Source of the DNA: Neostapfia colusana
Lineage: Eukaryota > Streptophyta > Magnoliopsida > Poales > Poaceae
Length of the DNA: 64,000 nucleotides
Assembly (NCBI GenBank): GCA_030760725.1
Contig: JASWHV010000009.1
Location: 93,608,780-93,672,779, forward strand
Direction of reading: 5' to 3'
Below are positions 43,083-54,118 of this stretch, in pieces. Position 1 is the stretch's first letter. Each line of letters opens with the position of its first letter. Made by a program: the position numbers and the translations under genes. The notes beneath the pieces were generated by a model. It was not told where the DNA came from. It did not search any database and was given only the letters and a program-made list of their open reading frames with translations.

Positions 43083-46000
43083 TGTGAGGACCCCGCCGTC
43101 CCGATCACTCACAGGGACGGGATACCTCGCCCGGGAATCGCATTGGGTGGTGCCGTGTGATGCGGCACCCAACAGCACACATAATAAAGCATCATATTAC
43201 ATAAATCAAGCGGAAACTTACAAAGTTTTGACTTTACAAATACTTCTCAAAATAAACTACAGCGGAAGACTATTACAACTCACGACTCATATCTATGCTA
43301 AGCAACAGAGAAGGTGTCCAGCCCGCGGAACCTTCTCACTAGCAACACTATCACAGTAGCAGCGGCAGGGGTTGCCCTGAGTTCACCCCTCGGAGAGTTC
43401 CGAATCTCCTTAGGCACCCGTACATCTCAGCGTACAGTTATTTCCTGCAAAACAACTTGTGCAGTATCTGTGAGCACGAAGCTCAGCAAGACTGACCCGT
43501 CACCCTAGTCATGAAACTCTATATGATGGAAATAGAGGGCTGATTATAGCATTTTTCATAAACGATGAACTTGAGCTAAAGGAGAGTCCTTACTTCCAGT
43601 TTTAATCAACTTTTATAGACCTCGCGCAACTTACATCGAGACTCCACAATCAACCAAGAAACGCTTCATCTCGATGTCACTTGCCCGAGGTGAAAGTAAC
43701 TTTAGTGAACTACCCTAGACTCATACAGACCTTGCGCCATCAACGTCGAGACTCCACAATCAAACAAGAAACGCTTTGCCTCGATGCTTCTAGCCCAAGG
43801 TGGAAATTAAATTTAGTGAAGTGTTGATCGTTCCTCATCTCCATTATGAGGATTACCCACGAAGCATATTAAATATTTCCCGGTTTATTACTACGTCACG
43901 ACGCAGAGAACAAGTATGCTCACTACCGCGAGCGACGGTGATTGCAATAAATAACACCCGGCTGACACGACACGTACGCCCGTACTCGACGTTGCACACA
44001 ACAACCGTCACTGACGTCGTACGTGGCCACCTTTCACACGACACCCAAATGTCGAACCGGTCCCACCGACTGGGATTAAGCCTCTCTACGGCAAACCCTC
44101 GTAGAGCAGACTTCTCTATCCTTTCAGCATCGGCATCAGACGGTGAGGTATGCCTCGACACCCAGGTTAACATGTTACATCGGTTTCCTGGGTCCCATAT
44201 AGCCAGTATGCATCCGGTACACAACTCAAACTTGCCCAACGGGCCGCACACGAGAACGGGCCTTAATCGACTCAGACATAGACTAGGCTCACAGAACCAC
44301 GTCCTTGACCTTCCATCCACTGCCCGGTCTCCATTCCCACTATGAGGATCAATTCCCAACTCTTCCAATTGATCCCCCCTAAATCCCTGTTCACGAGTAG
44401 GAATCTGCCCACTCGAGGTTTGCTTCTTTTAATCCACTTTTGTTGAGATCAGCAGTTATAATGAATTGATAACATATCCTACATTAAACTCCAGGGTTTT
44501 CTGGGTCATGCATTTGGGGTTTCATACCATCTAGACGTAATGCAATAAATATAATACTAGACGTATGAAGTGAATACAAATAAAAACTTGTAAATTTGAT
44601 GCAAACCGGGGCTTGCCTTTGTTTTGCAGGTGACTTATATATATATGCAGTTAGTGAAGACCAATTGGTGCTTGATCAACCTCTTTCCTTGATTTCTACT
44701 CCGATGACTTCAACTCCTCCACATAGATACTACACGTGATGAATATGCATATCGTTTAATTGTAAAGACTTTGCTACAAGTCCTAATAACAAGTTTTCAA
44801 AAACTGGAACTCTGTTTAAGAATTTAAAATGACACTGGTGCTAGTGGTTTAGGTTTGGATCTAAGCATATGATTAAAGGCTAAGTGGTTTTCCCCCTCCT
44901 CTATATTGATCACTTAAGGAGGTTAAAAAGAACAGGGGTGACCCAGGGCTCCAATGGGGCTGAGAATTTTCATGTGAGTTCCTTGTCACAAGAAAGTCCT
45001 CTGGCCCAAAAATTAGCACTTTTCATTGAGTGGTTTGCTCAGCATAATTTTCTAAGCAATTAAGCAAAGAAGAATTAATTCTGAGATCCCACCCATGTTC
45101 TTGCAAAAATTAGTGAACCACAATTTCAATTATAGCTCATAGAGTTTGCATGAATTTTCCTAGCATTTTTGGAGCTAAGGAATAGCTAGAACTGAATTTC
45201 CAAGTTTTGGAAATTCTCTGAAATTGTTTTCTGTATTCATTTGAATACAGAAACTTAAAATCAGAATTAACCTAACTAAATCAACTCCAAATGAGTTGAG
45301 AATTTTACAGGTGTTCACTAATACCCTAAAGACTATTCTGGCAAAATTTGAGGATTTTTGGATTAACCAAGCTCCCTCTAAAATTCTTTTGCTAGAAAGT
45401 TTTAAAGAATTTTACAGAACTAAATAAAGGGTTTCATACAAATTGGGTTCTACATTTGGATAGTACTCTATCAGAGGAATCCAACAAAATTTGTTTCACA
45501 ATTTTTGGATTCTCCTACCCAAAGCTGTAGCTATTCAAAGTCTGAACTGAAAACTGAAATTCCCCAAAATGTTCAAATACTGGCTGTGGGTCCGGGGACA
45601 GGTGTCACGCGTCGGGGCAAGCCACACGGGGCTACTGAGTATTTCCCGCGCCTCCACATGCGATCCCCGCGCCACAGCCGATCAAAGACTAAAACATCCG
45701 TCGCTGACCTGCGGGACCCACCGGGTCATCTCCTACCTCCGGCCGAACAGAACTCGCGGCGGCGCCCTCCGACGAGCCTCACCGGAACGACCTTACCGGC
45801 CACCTCCCGGCCCCTTGCTCGCCGCCCCTCCATATTCTGACCTGCTGAACACGTTGGGAGGCTCGCCGGCGGCCATAGATTGCCGGAAAACCTTGCGCAC
45901 CGGGGTCAGCAACGATTAGGGTTCCGGCGAGCCGGTGCAAGGCGAATTGTCCACCAAACGATCGATTCTTTGTCTCTAGAGCACCAGGGGAACGTGTAGC

Positions 46001-47397
46001 CGCTAGAATTAGCCCCCAAAACCATCAGCGAGCACTCTAACCCCGTCGGCACCGTGCGGCCGACTTGGCCCGGAAATTTTTCCGTGGCAAAAACGTGGAA
46101 TTCTCACCCTACCCTTAATTTCTCAACCTAGGATCGAGGGAGGAGGTACTCTAGCTATAGGGGAAACTTCTGTGCGAAGTGTGACGCAAAACCATCAAGA
46201 ATCAACACCGAATTGCACAATTTCTTACCTCGGGGTCATTTTGGCCGCCCGAGAGTGATTCCCGAAATTATCCTCCGAGGAGCAACGGCTTGGACTGAGC
46301 TTCGGGGAGGAGTAGCTAGGATCACCGGCGCACCGCTGAGTGAGCTCGCTTGGGCTTGACTTGCCGCGGTTCAGGCTGTCCACGGCGACCGGGCTCGTGT
46401 TCTTCACCGTTCAACACGGAAGCAACGACACTCTACCGGTTTTCAGTAGACACGAGCATGAGGCTGTGGTGAGACACTGCTAGCAATCTAGAGCACGCTT
46501 GGACAACGCTTTTTGCTGTGGAGCTCATGACCAAACGGCAACCGGCGGTGGTGTGCGATCGGGAGAACCGAGCGGGCGCCGCTGCTTGCGGGAGGGCGAA
46601 AGAACAGAGCGATGCAAGCTACGGTGAAGAGAAGAATTCGTGTTGTGCCACACGCGTGAGAGATAAGGGCAAGGTGGGTCTGGGAACAGCAGGAGGTGGC
46701 GGCGGTGACCGTGGCCCGAGCTGCTCGGTGTCGCCCGGGGAGAAATTTCCTCGATGGAGTGAAAGACAGAGGAGACTTAGGGTGCAAGTCTAATACCACT
46801 ATGACTTGTGGGTCCCACTGCCCCTTCTTATCCCATCTCATTTTTCTCACAAATATCTCCACAGTTTGACAAATAATCCATCCAAATGTTTAAAAGTTGG
46901 AAACTGAGCTCATTTGACAAGTTTGGACAAATTCCATGCAAATTCAAATGTTCATTTGAATTCTTTGCACATTTGACTCCATTTGGAAAAATGGGCAGCA
47001 AGACTTTTCAAAAATTAATGAAACTTTGCCTCCCCACTAATTTGGACCTAAGGAATCCAAATATGCCACTTGATCCTTGTGTTAGCTGCTGCAAACAATA
47101 GTTTGGACACAACAGTTTTGAATTTCTCATTGTGTCCTTCCCTCACTTGAAGTTTGAATTTACCTTTAGTCCATCTCTGATTTTTAAACCCTTCCCTTGC
47201 ACTTGAGCTCTTCATTTCTGGGGTTTTAATCTACATGAGGTCCATCCATGCAGCAACCCTAAGTTTGTTTAGAAGAATTCTCACCAATGTTATCATATGT
47301 GGGAAAAAGTTTCAACTAAGCCCCTTTTTCATACACATGACTCCAACATTTGTGCAAACTCATGTTTCTTTGTATTCACATTTTTGGGACCTTTACA
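43083..47397 (-). repeat. Element C: 5' LTR (right)
   Basis: Near-identical partner of 32625-36949. Stem-loop at 44394-44415, 18-bp motif at 44599-44616. It would drive leftward transcription of gag-pol. I could not pick out a convincing TATA box in the GC-rich centre (45600-46790). Confidence 0.94.
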
Positions 47398-47402
47398 GCG
47401 AG
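47398..47402. repeat. Target site duplication of C, right copy (GCGAG)
   Basis: One base different from GTGAG at 32620-32624, consistent with a C-to-T change in a CpG. Confidence 0.75.
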
Positions 47403-47618
47403 GCTCCGGGCCCGACCTCGGGGGCACCGCCTGAAGGGGGTGAAGCCCCCTCCCCGAGGCGGAGCCGGCCACCGCCGAAGTGGAGGTAGCACTCGTGGAG
47501 CCATCCCTCGAAGCATCAAAAAATCGTTAGGAGTCGCATAGGCTGGCGACAGAAAAAGAGCTCGTGACAATGGCTGTTCAGACCCCCCTGCCGCCGACCC
47601 CCAAGCTTCAAAGCCCGG
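47403..47618 (+). pseudogene. X, third piece, cut by element D
   Basis: Continues the X frame from 32624 (SSEGGE, then APGPTSGAPPEGGEAPSP) to a TAG near 47487. A neighbouring frame stays open from there (TAEVEVALVEPSLEASKNR), so one frameshift is likely. It is GC-rich like the other X pieces. It ends at 47618 where D starts; its continuation is outside the window. Confidence 0.45.
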
Positions 47619-50600
47619 TGTGACGGACCGGAATCCGTACGCCCAGGATCTCAGAGGGTGGTGCCACACGATGCGACACCCAACAGCACACACCATAAGT
47701 AAACATTTGTATTACATCAAAAACAAACTGAATATGTACAAAATAGTACAAACCTTCAGTTTACATTTATCTACAGAATCTATAACAGCGGAAGCTAAAT
47801 TTATACAACTGACGCCTACCTAACTAGCAAAATTCGGTTGTCCAGCCCTGTGGACAACCCACACTAGCTCCACTCCTCAGCTCAGCGCGGCGTGTATGGC
47901 TCCCACTCAGCCGTGGTCCCCGACGGAGGGTAGCCCTCGCCGGTGGATTCGTACCCTGAGTCCGTGGGGTAGTCCTCACCTGCAAAACACTCATAGCAGC
48001 AACCGTGAGCACGATGGCTCAGCAAGTCTTAACCGACGCTCCTAACCATGAAACTCTACATGCAGGTTATAACAAAATTAGGATGGCATGTTGCAGCGAA
48101 GGGCACGCCTACAAGTTCATCCTTAATTCATCTTTTAGCCACAAGTTAACAGTTCATGAATCTGAAATTTAGTAAGCGATATTTGGTGGCACACATGTAG
48201 CAATACAATTTATACATATCAGCAGAATTGAATCACAATATTCCATAATTTATCTATGTCACTATGCAGTAAACAAGCGGTACTCATCACCACGAGGGAC
48301 GGCGAATCAAATTGACATACACCTGCAGGGATACCCGAAGAGCACGTCACGTACGCCCACCTGTGGAGCTGCACAGCACGCTCACTCGATGTCATTCGGG
48401 AAAACCTTTTACCAAACAGCCCAAACGTTGAACCGGTCGCACCCAAACGGACAGGAGGCTCCCTACGTGGAGCATCTCTCTATGCCCATTAGCGGATTTC
48501 CACCTTGCTGCCCTCAACCTACACCTATAAATCGGTGCGTTGTGCCTCGACACCCGGAGGTATAGGTTACATCAGTTTCTCGGGGCCCATATATCCGATA
48601 TACCTTCGGTACGTTCAAAACTTGTTCAGTGGGGCCGCACATGGATCGGTCCTCAATCGACACGGACAGGGCGGCGCCCACAAGACTTCCTCTTGCTGTG
48701 CCCTAGCCCCTGCCTAGTTTCATTTTCTTACTAAAGTGATGTCACATCACTCGAACCAATCCCGTGTGTCGTGAAGCCTATACTCGCGAGTAGATTCCAA
48801 CTACTCGACTTGTACCGAAGTCTATACACATTAAGCAGAGCATAAACCACTTGAGGACTTAGACATTACCCTCACTCTTGTTGGAATGATCTGGTTATGC
48901 ACTTGGGGTTCCATCCATCCTACACCTAATGCACAAACATACCTCAAACTATGTGTATATAACGCAAAACTTTATAAACTTGTTAAATGCAAACCAGGGC
49001 TTGCCTTGTTGCTGCTGGTCAGAAGTTAGTGTCTCATCCGGAAGTAGGAAGTCCAACACTTCCAGGGTCTCCTCGCCTTCAGCGACTACACGTAAGCATA
49101 TTAACGAAATGTCAATTTGATGCAATGTGTGAAATTCAGTATGTAAAGACCATAACTCTAGCTAGACCTCCCATTTGGCTCTGAAATTTGTATGGTGTCT
49201 AGTTAAAGACCTAACCAGAGACTTGACCAACTTTCATTTAAATCAAAACTCATTTGAGCTCTGCACAAATAAAAGTCTATTTGGTCATTACTAGAGCTTC
49301 TAAGGATTTCCAGGAATCTTCATGGATCAAACCATTACTTTATGAAAACTAGAGTTTGAGATGGTTCTAATTGAGTTGGTTTCATGTCATTAAAAGAATC
49401 CTAGAGGAAGTTATGCCCTAATCAAGATTTGAGGAAATCTGAAAAATGTTTCTGGGCACTTTTCCATTTTCTCAGGGCAGTTCATTTAATCAGATTATTA
49501 GGGGGACTAAATGAACTTGAATGGATCTGAAATTTTTCCTGTGACTCAAGAATTTTCAAATGAACATCCAAGCCTAATTTCAGAATTTTCCATAAAAGCA
49601 TTCTCCAGATAAAATTCCCAACAGTTTGAACTTTAGGGAATTAATTCTGGAAAAAGATAAGTTTCATGATCTGAAACTTGTTTTGCTGGATAGTACATGA
49701 AAAGATAAATGCAACAAAATTTGGTTCACTTAATTTGGAGCTCCCTAGCAAATGTTATGGCTAGTTGAAGTTTGAACCAAATTCTGAAATTCAAAGAAAT
49801 GTTTAAACCCTGCACATGGGCCCCACCCGTGCCTTTCTTCTTCCCCGCGCGCGCCCGAGCTCGGTGGCGTCGACCTCCGGTGAGGTCTGCCGGAAGGGCT
49901 TTCCCCGTTTCCTCTAGGGTCACAGCTCGCCGCCTCTACCTTTTTGGACACGAGGAACTCATCCTCGGGGTCGGCCAAAGCTCTAAGTGGCCGGAAACCG
50001 GTCGGCAACGGGCCGCCGCTAAGGAGCAACTCCGGCGACATCGCCCGGCCCCTACAGAGGCTCATTCCAAGCAACTATTGGCCCTACAGCTCTGTGGTGA
50101 CCTTCTAAGCACGTTCATGACGCTGGACCACTGTGAAAACGGCTGGAGATGGGACCTTACCGTCGACCTAGGTCACATAGCGGCGGCGACTCGAAAAACT
50201 CGACAAACAGAGCCTATACTCTACGGTTTTTGGTACTTTTTGATCCTAGATGGCCGTGGGAAGGTCTAGAACACGTGTATAACTCGGCATACGCTGTGGT
50301 GAGCTAATCCCCGTGTATTTTAGAATTTGGAGCAGCTCGGTTCTATGAACATCGAAATTTAACTGGGGAAATTCTCCAACGATAACATATGAAACGACGA
50401 GCGGTTTGGACTGGCATGACAAGCACCTTAGGGCGGTGGTTTCTTGTGTTGATCATCGGGCATGACGAGCCTTGTGTTTCCCGGGTGCCGGTGAGCAGAG
50501 AGGGTTGGCCGGTGGTGCTTGGCTTCGGTTGTGCGAGGGAGGCTGGAGAGAGTGAGGGAGGTTCACGTAGGCGGGGGATTGTTGATCACGTTGCTGCACT

Positions 50601-51138
50601 CGGCGTTCTTAGCCCGAGAGCAGGAGGTGGCGTGAGGCACGTCGGTTGGGCGCTGAACGCCAGGGAGGTGGCGCGCTGCTGCCCGAGTGAGAACCGAGGA
50701 GACTTCGGGTGCAAGTCTACTGACCAGTGGGCCCCCTTTTCCCTCTTCTTTTTTTCCAATTCCATTTGAACTAGCATACAAACTCCAAATTTGATCAAAC
50801 TTGGAGGATAAGCCAAAAGGAATGTGAGGAACACAATGGTGCTCTCAAAATTGAATTTCAGTGAAGTTGGAATTTGAAACTGAAGTTCGAATTCAAATTT
50901 GAATTGTCTCCCGTTTTAATTCCAACAAATAGGAAATCTTTTCCAAATGAGCTGAAAATTTGCCGGGCTACCCGTGGATGTGTGAAGAACCAAATGGTAA
51001 ATTTAGGTCCTCGTGTTTGGACATTGCAAGTTCAAGTTTAGACTTGGAGCTAACACCGTTGTATTCAAAACTTTAATTTCCCTCTCATTTTCTCGGTGTG
51101 ACTTGCAGCTCCACTTGCTAGAACTTTGGGATTTCACA
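47619..51138 (-). repeat. Element D: 3' LTR (3.5 kb)
   Basis: Begins TGTGACGGACCGGAATCCG, the same LTR end as B and E in minus orientation, and ends ATTTCACA. It contains the stem-loop CGAGTAG-ATTCCAA-CTACTCG (48787-48807), the second hairpin AGTGAT-GTCAC-ATCACT (about 48735-48751) and the 18-bp motif with one change (48987-49004). The U3 end (50800-51138) is unlike B and E. No gene. Confidence 0.88.
48787..48807 (-). other. Conserved LTR stem-loop, D copy
   Basis: Perfect 7-bp stem CGAGTAG/CTACTCG with the loop ATTCCAA (TTGGAAT as minus-strand RNA, as in B). Confidence 0.75.
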
Positions 51139-51152
51139 TCCCCCCTTAAAAA
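51139..51152 (-). other. Polypurine tract of D
   Basis: The minus strand reads TTTTAAGGGGGGA before TGTGAAAT, followed by the shared CGGGAAGAGATT phrase. Confidence 0.75.
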
Positions 51153-51204
51153 AAATCTCTTCCCGAGATTACAAAAGAACAGACAAAGATGTGAGAGGAA
51201 TTAC

Positions 51205-52929
51205 CCGTGATAAGATGCCAAGAAGTCCAGGTAGTTTGAGCGAAGGAACTCCTCGCTCTCCTCTTCGCTTCCTCAGCGGTGTGGTTGCTTCACAATATCT
51301 TGTAGAACCACAGCGTTCGATTACGCATGGTCCTAGCCTTCTCATCAATAATCGCCACCTAATATTCAGCATACTTCAAATCCGGTTGCAGCTCACCAAT
51401 GTCTTCGGTGGGGACAGCAGCCATATACTTCAGTCATTTCCATAGTTGTGAAACATAGAAAACATCGTGAACACCAGCGAGAGATGCCGGCAGCTCCAGT
51501 CTATACGCCACTGGTCCACACTTCTTGGTGATAGCATAGGGTTCAATAAATCGGGGAGCGAGTCTCCCCTTCACGCCGAATCGGTGCACGCCTTTCATCG
51601 AAGATACACGGAGGTACACGTGTTCCCTGACATTGAAGTGTTGCAGTTTACGCCTCTTATCAGCGTAACTTTTTTGCCAGGATTGAGCGGCCTTCAAGTT
51701 TGCTTGAATCATCCGAACGCACTCTTCGGCATCGTTCACTAAATCAATCCCGAACGTGACCCTTTCACCTGACTCGCACCAGTTCAATGGGGTGCGGCAT
51801 TTGCAACTGTAGAGAGTCCCATATGGTGCCATCTTGATACTCGCTTGATAGCCATTGTTGTACGAGAATTCCACCAATGGTAGATGATCATCCCAATTTC
51901 TACCGTGGTGGATGGTAAACGCTCTCAACATGTCTTCCAATACTTGATCCACCCTCTCAGTTTGCCCATCTGTCTGAGGGTGATAAGCGGAGCTTTGAAT
52001 CAGTTTAGTACCTAATGCAGCATGCAACTGCTCTCAGAAACGAGCTGCAAACAGTGCCCCTCAATCTGATATTATGGTCTTGGGTACCCCATGCAAGCAT
52101 AGGATTCTTGCAATGTACAACTCCGCATACTTGCTGGCATGGTAACGTGTATGCACGGGAATGAAGTGAGCCGACTTGGTTAACCGGTCAAAGATTACCC
52201 AAATTGAATCATGTTTGTTGGAAGTCAGAGGTAATCCCACAATGAAATCCATGCTCACATCTTCTCACTTCCATGCTGGAATTTTCAGGGGTTGCAACAG
52301 CCCTAATTTTCTCATGTGATCCGCTTTCACTCGTCTACACCTATCACTCTCAGATACGTACTTTGCAACTTCCTGCTTCATCCGTGTCCACCAAATTTCC
52401 TCTTCAAATCTTGGTACATTTTGTTGCTGCCCGGATGAACGGAGAACTTAGACAAGTGAGCTTCATCAAGGATATTCTTTCTCAGCTTCATATTCCGGGG
52501 TACGACTATGCGGTCATTGAACCACAGCATCCCCTCATCATCCTTCCGTAAACGTTTGATATCCCCACTGTCTATCCGCCTCCGGAGATGTGCCATGCCC
52601 TTGTCAACCTTCTGAGCTGCAATGATATCCTCCCTAATAGTAGGGATGAGGGCAAGGTTGTAGAGTGATCCATATGGAACCAAGTATAAACTCGGTTCTT
52701 CCTCTTCCATCGGTGTAATGGTAAGGTTATGGACATGTGATTTCTGACTCAGCGCGTTGGCAACCACATTTGCCTTGCCGGGGTGGTAATGAATCTCAAT
52801 CTCATAGTCTTTGATTAATTCTAACCACCTCCTTTTCCTCATATTCAGCTCTTTCTGGGTGAATATATACTTTAAACTCTTGTGGTCGGTGTAGAGTGCA
52901 CCAAATTCCCCAGGAGATAATGCCTCCAC
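51205..52929 (-). pseudogene. pol: Element D pol: RNase H tail, integrase, chromodomain, broken
   Basis: The frame from 52929 covers RNase H (YTDHKSLKYIF, NMRKRRWLELIK) and the start of the integrase finger, then loses frame near 52380 (a T missing from the FWW codons). The integrase core follows in pieces: MDFIVGLPLTS (52258 leftwards) to a TGA at 52061 where relatives have Arg after ISD, a second stop just downstream (TGA for Trp, about 52034-52036), then HPQTDGQTERVDQ and the GPY/F module (52027-51434). The chromodomain end (51434-51205) is recognisable only across further breaks. Non-functional. Confidence 0.85.
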
Positions 52930-54118
52930 ATTTTCATCGCCAAAACCACAGCAGCGAGCTCAACATCATGAGTCGGATAGCGCTTCTCATGGTTTCGAAG
53001 TTGGCGTGAGCCATACGCGACCACATGTCCTTCTTGCATCAACACACAGCCGAGCTCGATACCGGACGCATCACAATACACGTCGAAGGGCATGGTCGTA
53101 TCCAGTTGAGCTAAGACCGGGGCTGTTGTGAGATGCTTCACCAATGCTTGGAACGCTCCTTCACATGCTGAGTTCGAAACATATTTTGTTCCCTTCTTCA
53201 ATAATTCTATCATCGGCTTAGCAAGCTTAGAGAAACTCGGAATGAATCTCCAGTAATATCCCGCTAAACCGAGGAAGCTTCTGATTTCATGGACAGAAGT
53301 GGGGGCTTTCCATTTCAGCACTTGTTCAATTTTGCTTGGGTCAACCGCAATGCCTTCCGCTGAGATTATATGTCCCAAAAATGGCACTTGGCTGATCCAA
53401 AACTCACATTTGCTGAACTTGGCATAGGGCTTATGGTCCCACAATCGGTGAAGAACGATTCTCATGTGTTCGGCGTGTTCTGCTTCTGACTTGGAGTAAA
53501 CCAAGATATCATCAATGAACACCACAACAAACTTGTCCATCTCCGACATGAACACCGAGTTCATGATGTACATGAAATGTGACAGAGCGTTGGTGAGACC
53601 AAAAGACATGACGAGATATTCATATAGTCCATATCTCATCGAGAAGGCCATCTTCGGTATATCCTCCGCCCGGATTTTTATTTGATGATACCCTGAGCGA
53701 AGGTCCATCTTGGAGAACACACTTGCACCCACCAGTTGATCAAATAGGATGTCAATGCGGGGCGGTAGATATTTTTTCTTGATGGTGACAGCGTTGAGCG
53801 GCCGGTAATCCACACACAGCCTCAAGGTTTCATCCTTCTTCACAAACAGTGCCGAGCATCCCCAAGGCGAGGAACTCGGCCTAATGAACCCCTTGCTCAA
53901 CAAATCATTGAGTTGTTCTTTCAACTCAGCCAGCTCATTCGGATCCATTTTGTACTGTCTCCGTGATATTGGTGTAGTCCAGGGTGCAAGGTTAACCTTG
54001 AGCTCCACATCCCGTTCAGGTGGCATTCCCGGAAGATCATCCGGGAACATGTCGGGATACTCTCGGACTACGGGGATGTCCTCTAACTTGGAAGCTTCAG
54101 TATGATAGGCGGCTGAAA
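52872..54118 (-). pseudogene. pol: Element D pol: RT and start of RNase H, joined to E's LTR end
   Basis: The frame contains the protease-RT linker (LEDIPVVREYPDMFPDD), the RT N-terminus (PISRRQYKMDPNELAELK, VDYRPLNAVTIKKKYL), the F-I-D-D box (Asp codons 53508-53513), the thumb and connection (FLGLAGYYWRF) and RNase H (VYCDASGIELGCVL). It shifts frame near 52885-52930 within the YTDHKS region. Upstream, the open frame runs on into E's LTR to 54239, which is an accident of the insertion. The similarity to E's own protease-RT linker holds right up to GCTGAAA at 54112-54118, pinning the insertion point. Confidence 0.88.

Larger units (their letters stand above)
32625..47397 (-). mobile_element. 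Element C: 14.8-kb Ty3/gypsy chromovirus, best preserved copy
   Basis: C reads right to left. The LTRs are 32625-36949 (4325 bp) and 43083-47397 (4315 bp), starting TGTGAGGACC and ending CCTTTACA on the + strand. The length difference is accounted for mostly by slippage (a TA tract near 34178, a 7-bp repeat near 34232 and a base near 36371). By eye the LTRs differ at about 1-2 percent of positions. It has a primer binding site, a conserved leader, a gag-pol frame of 1505 codons with one stop, and a polypurine tract. It is inserted in X, and the target duplication has one mismatch. Confidence 0.95.
47619..54118 (-). mobile_element. Element D: Ty3/gypsy chromovirus, right part cut off by E
   Basis: D has a 3' LTR (47619-51138), a polypurine tract and pol reading right to left up to the protease-RT linker, where E begins at 54119. 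Its protease, gag, leader and 5' LTR are expected to the right of E, beyond the window. The 5 bases before D are CCCGG (47614-47618); the matching copy cannot be seen. It is related to B and E in pol but has a distinct U3. Confidence 0.85.

Noticed and set aside
47403..47618. A defence or toxin gene in the GC-rich stretch between C and D
   Set aside because: It continues the X frame across C and has no motif of any such family.
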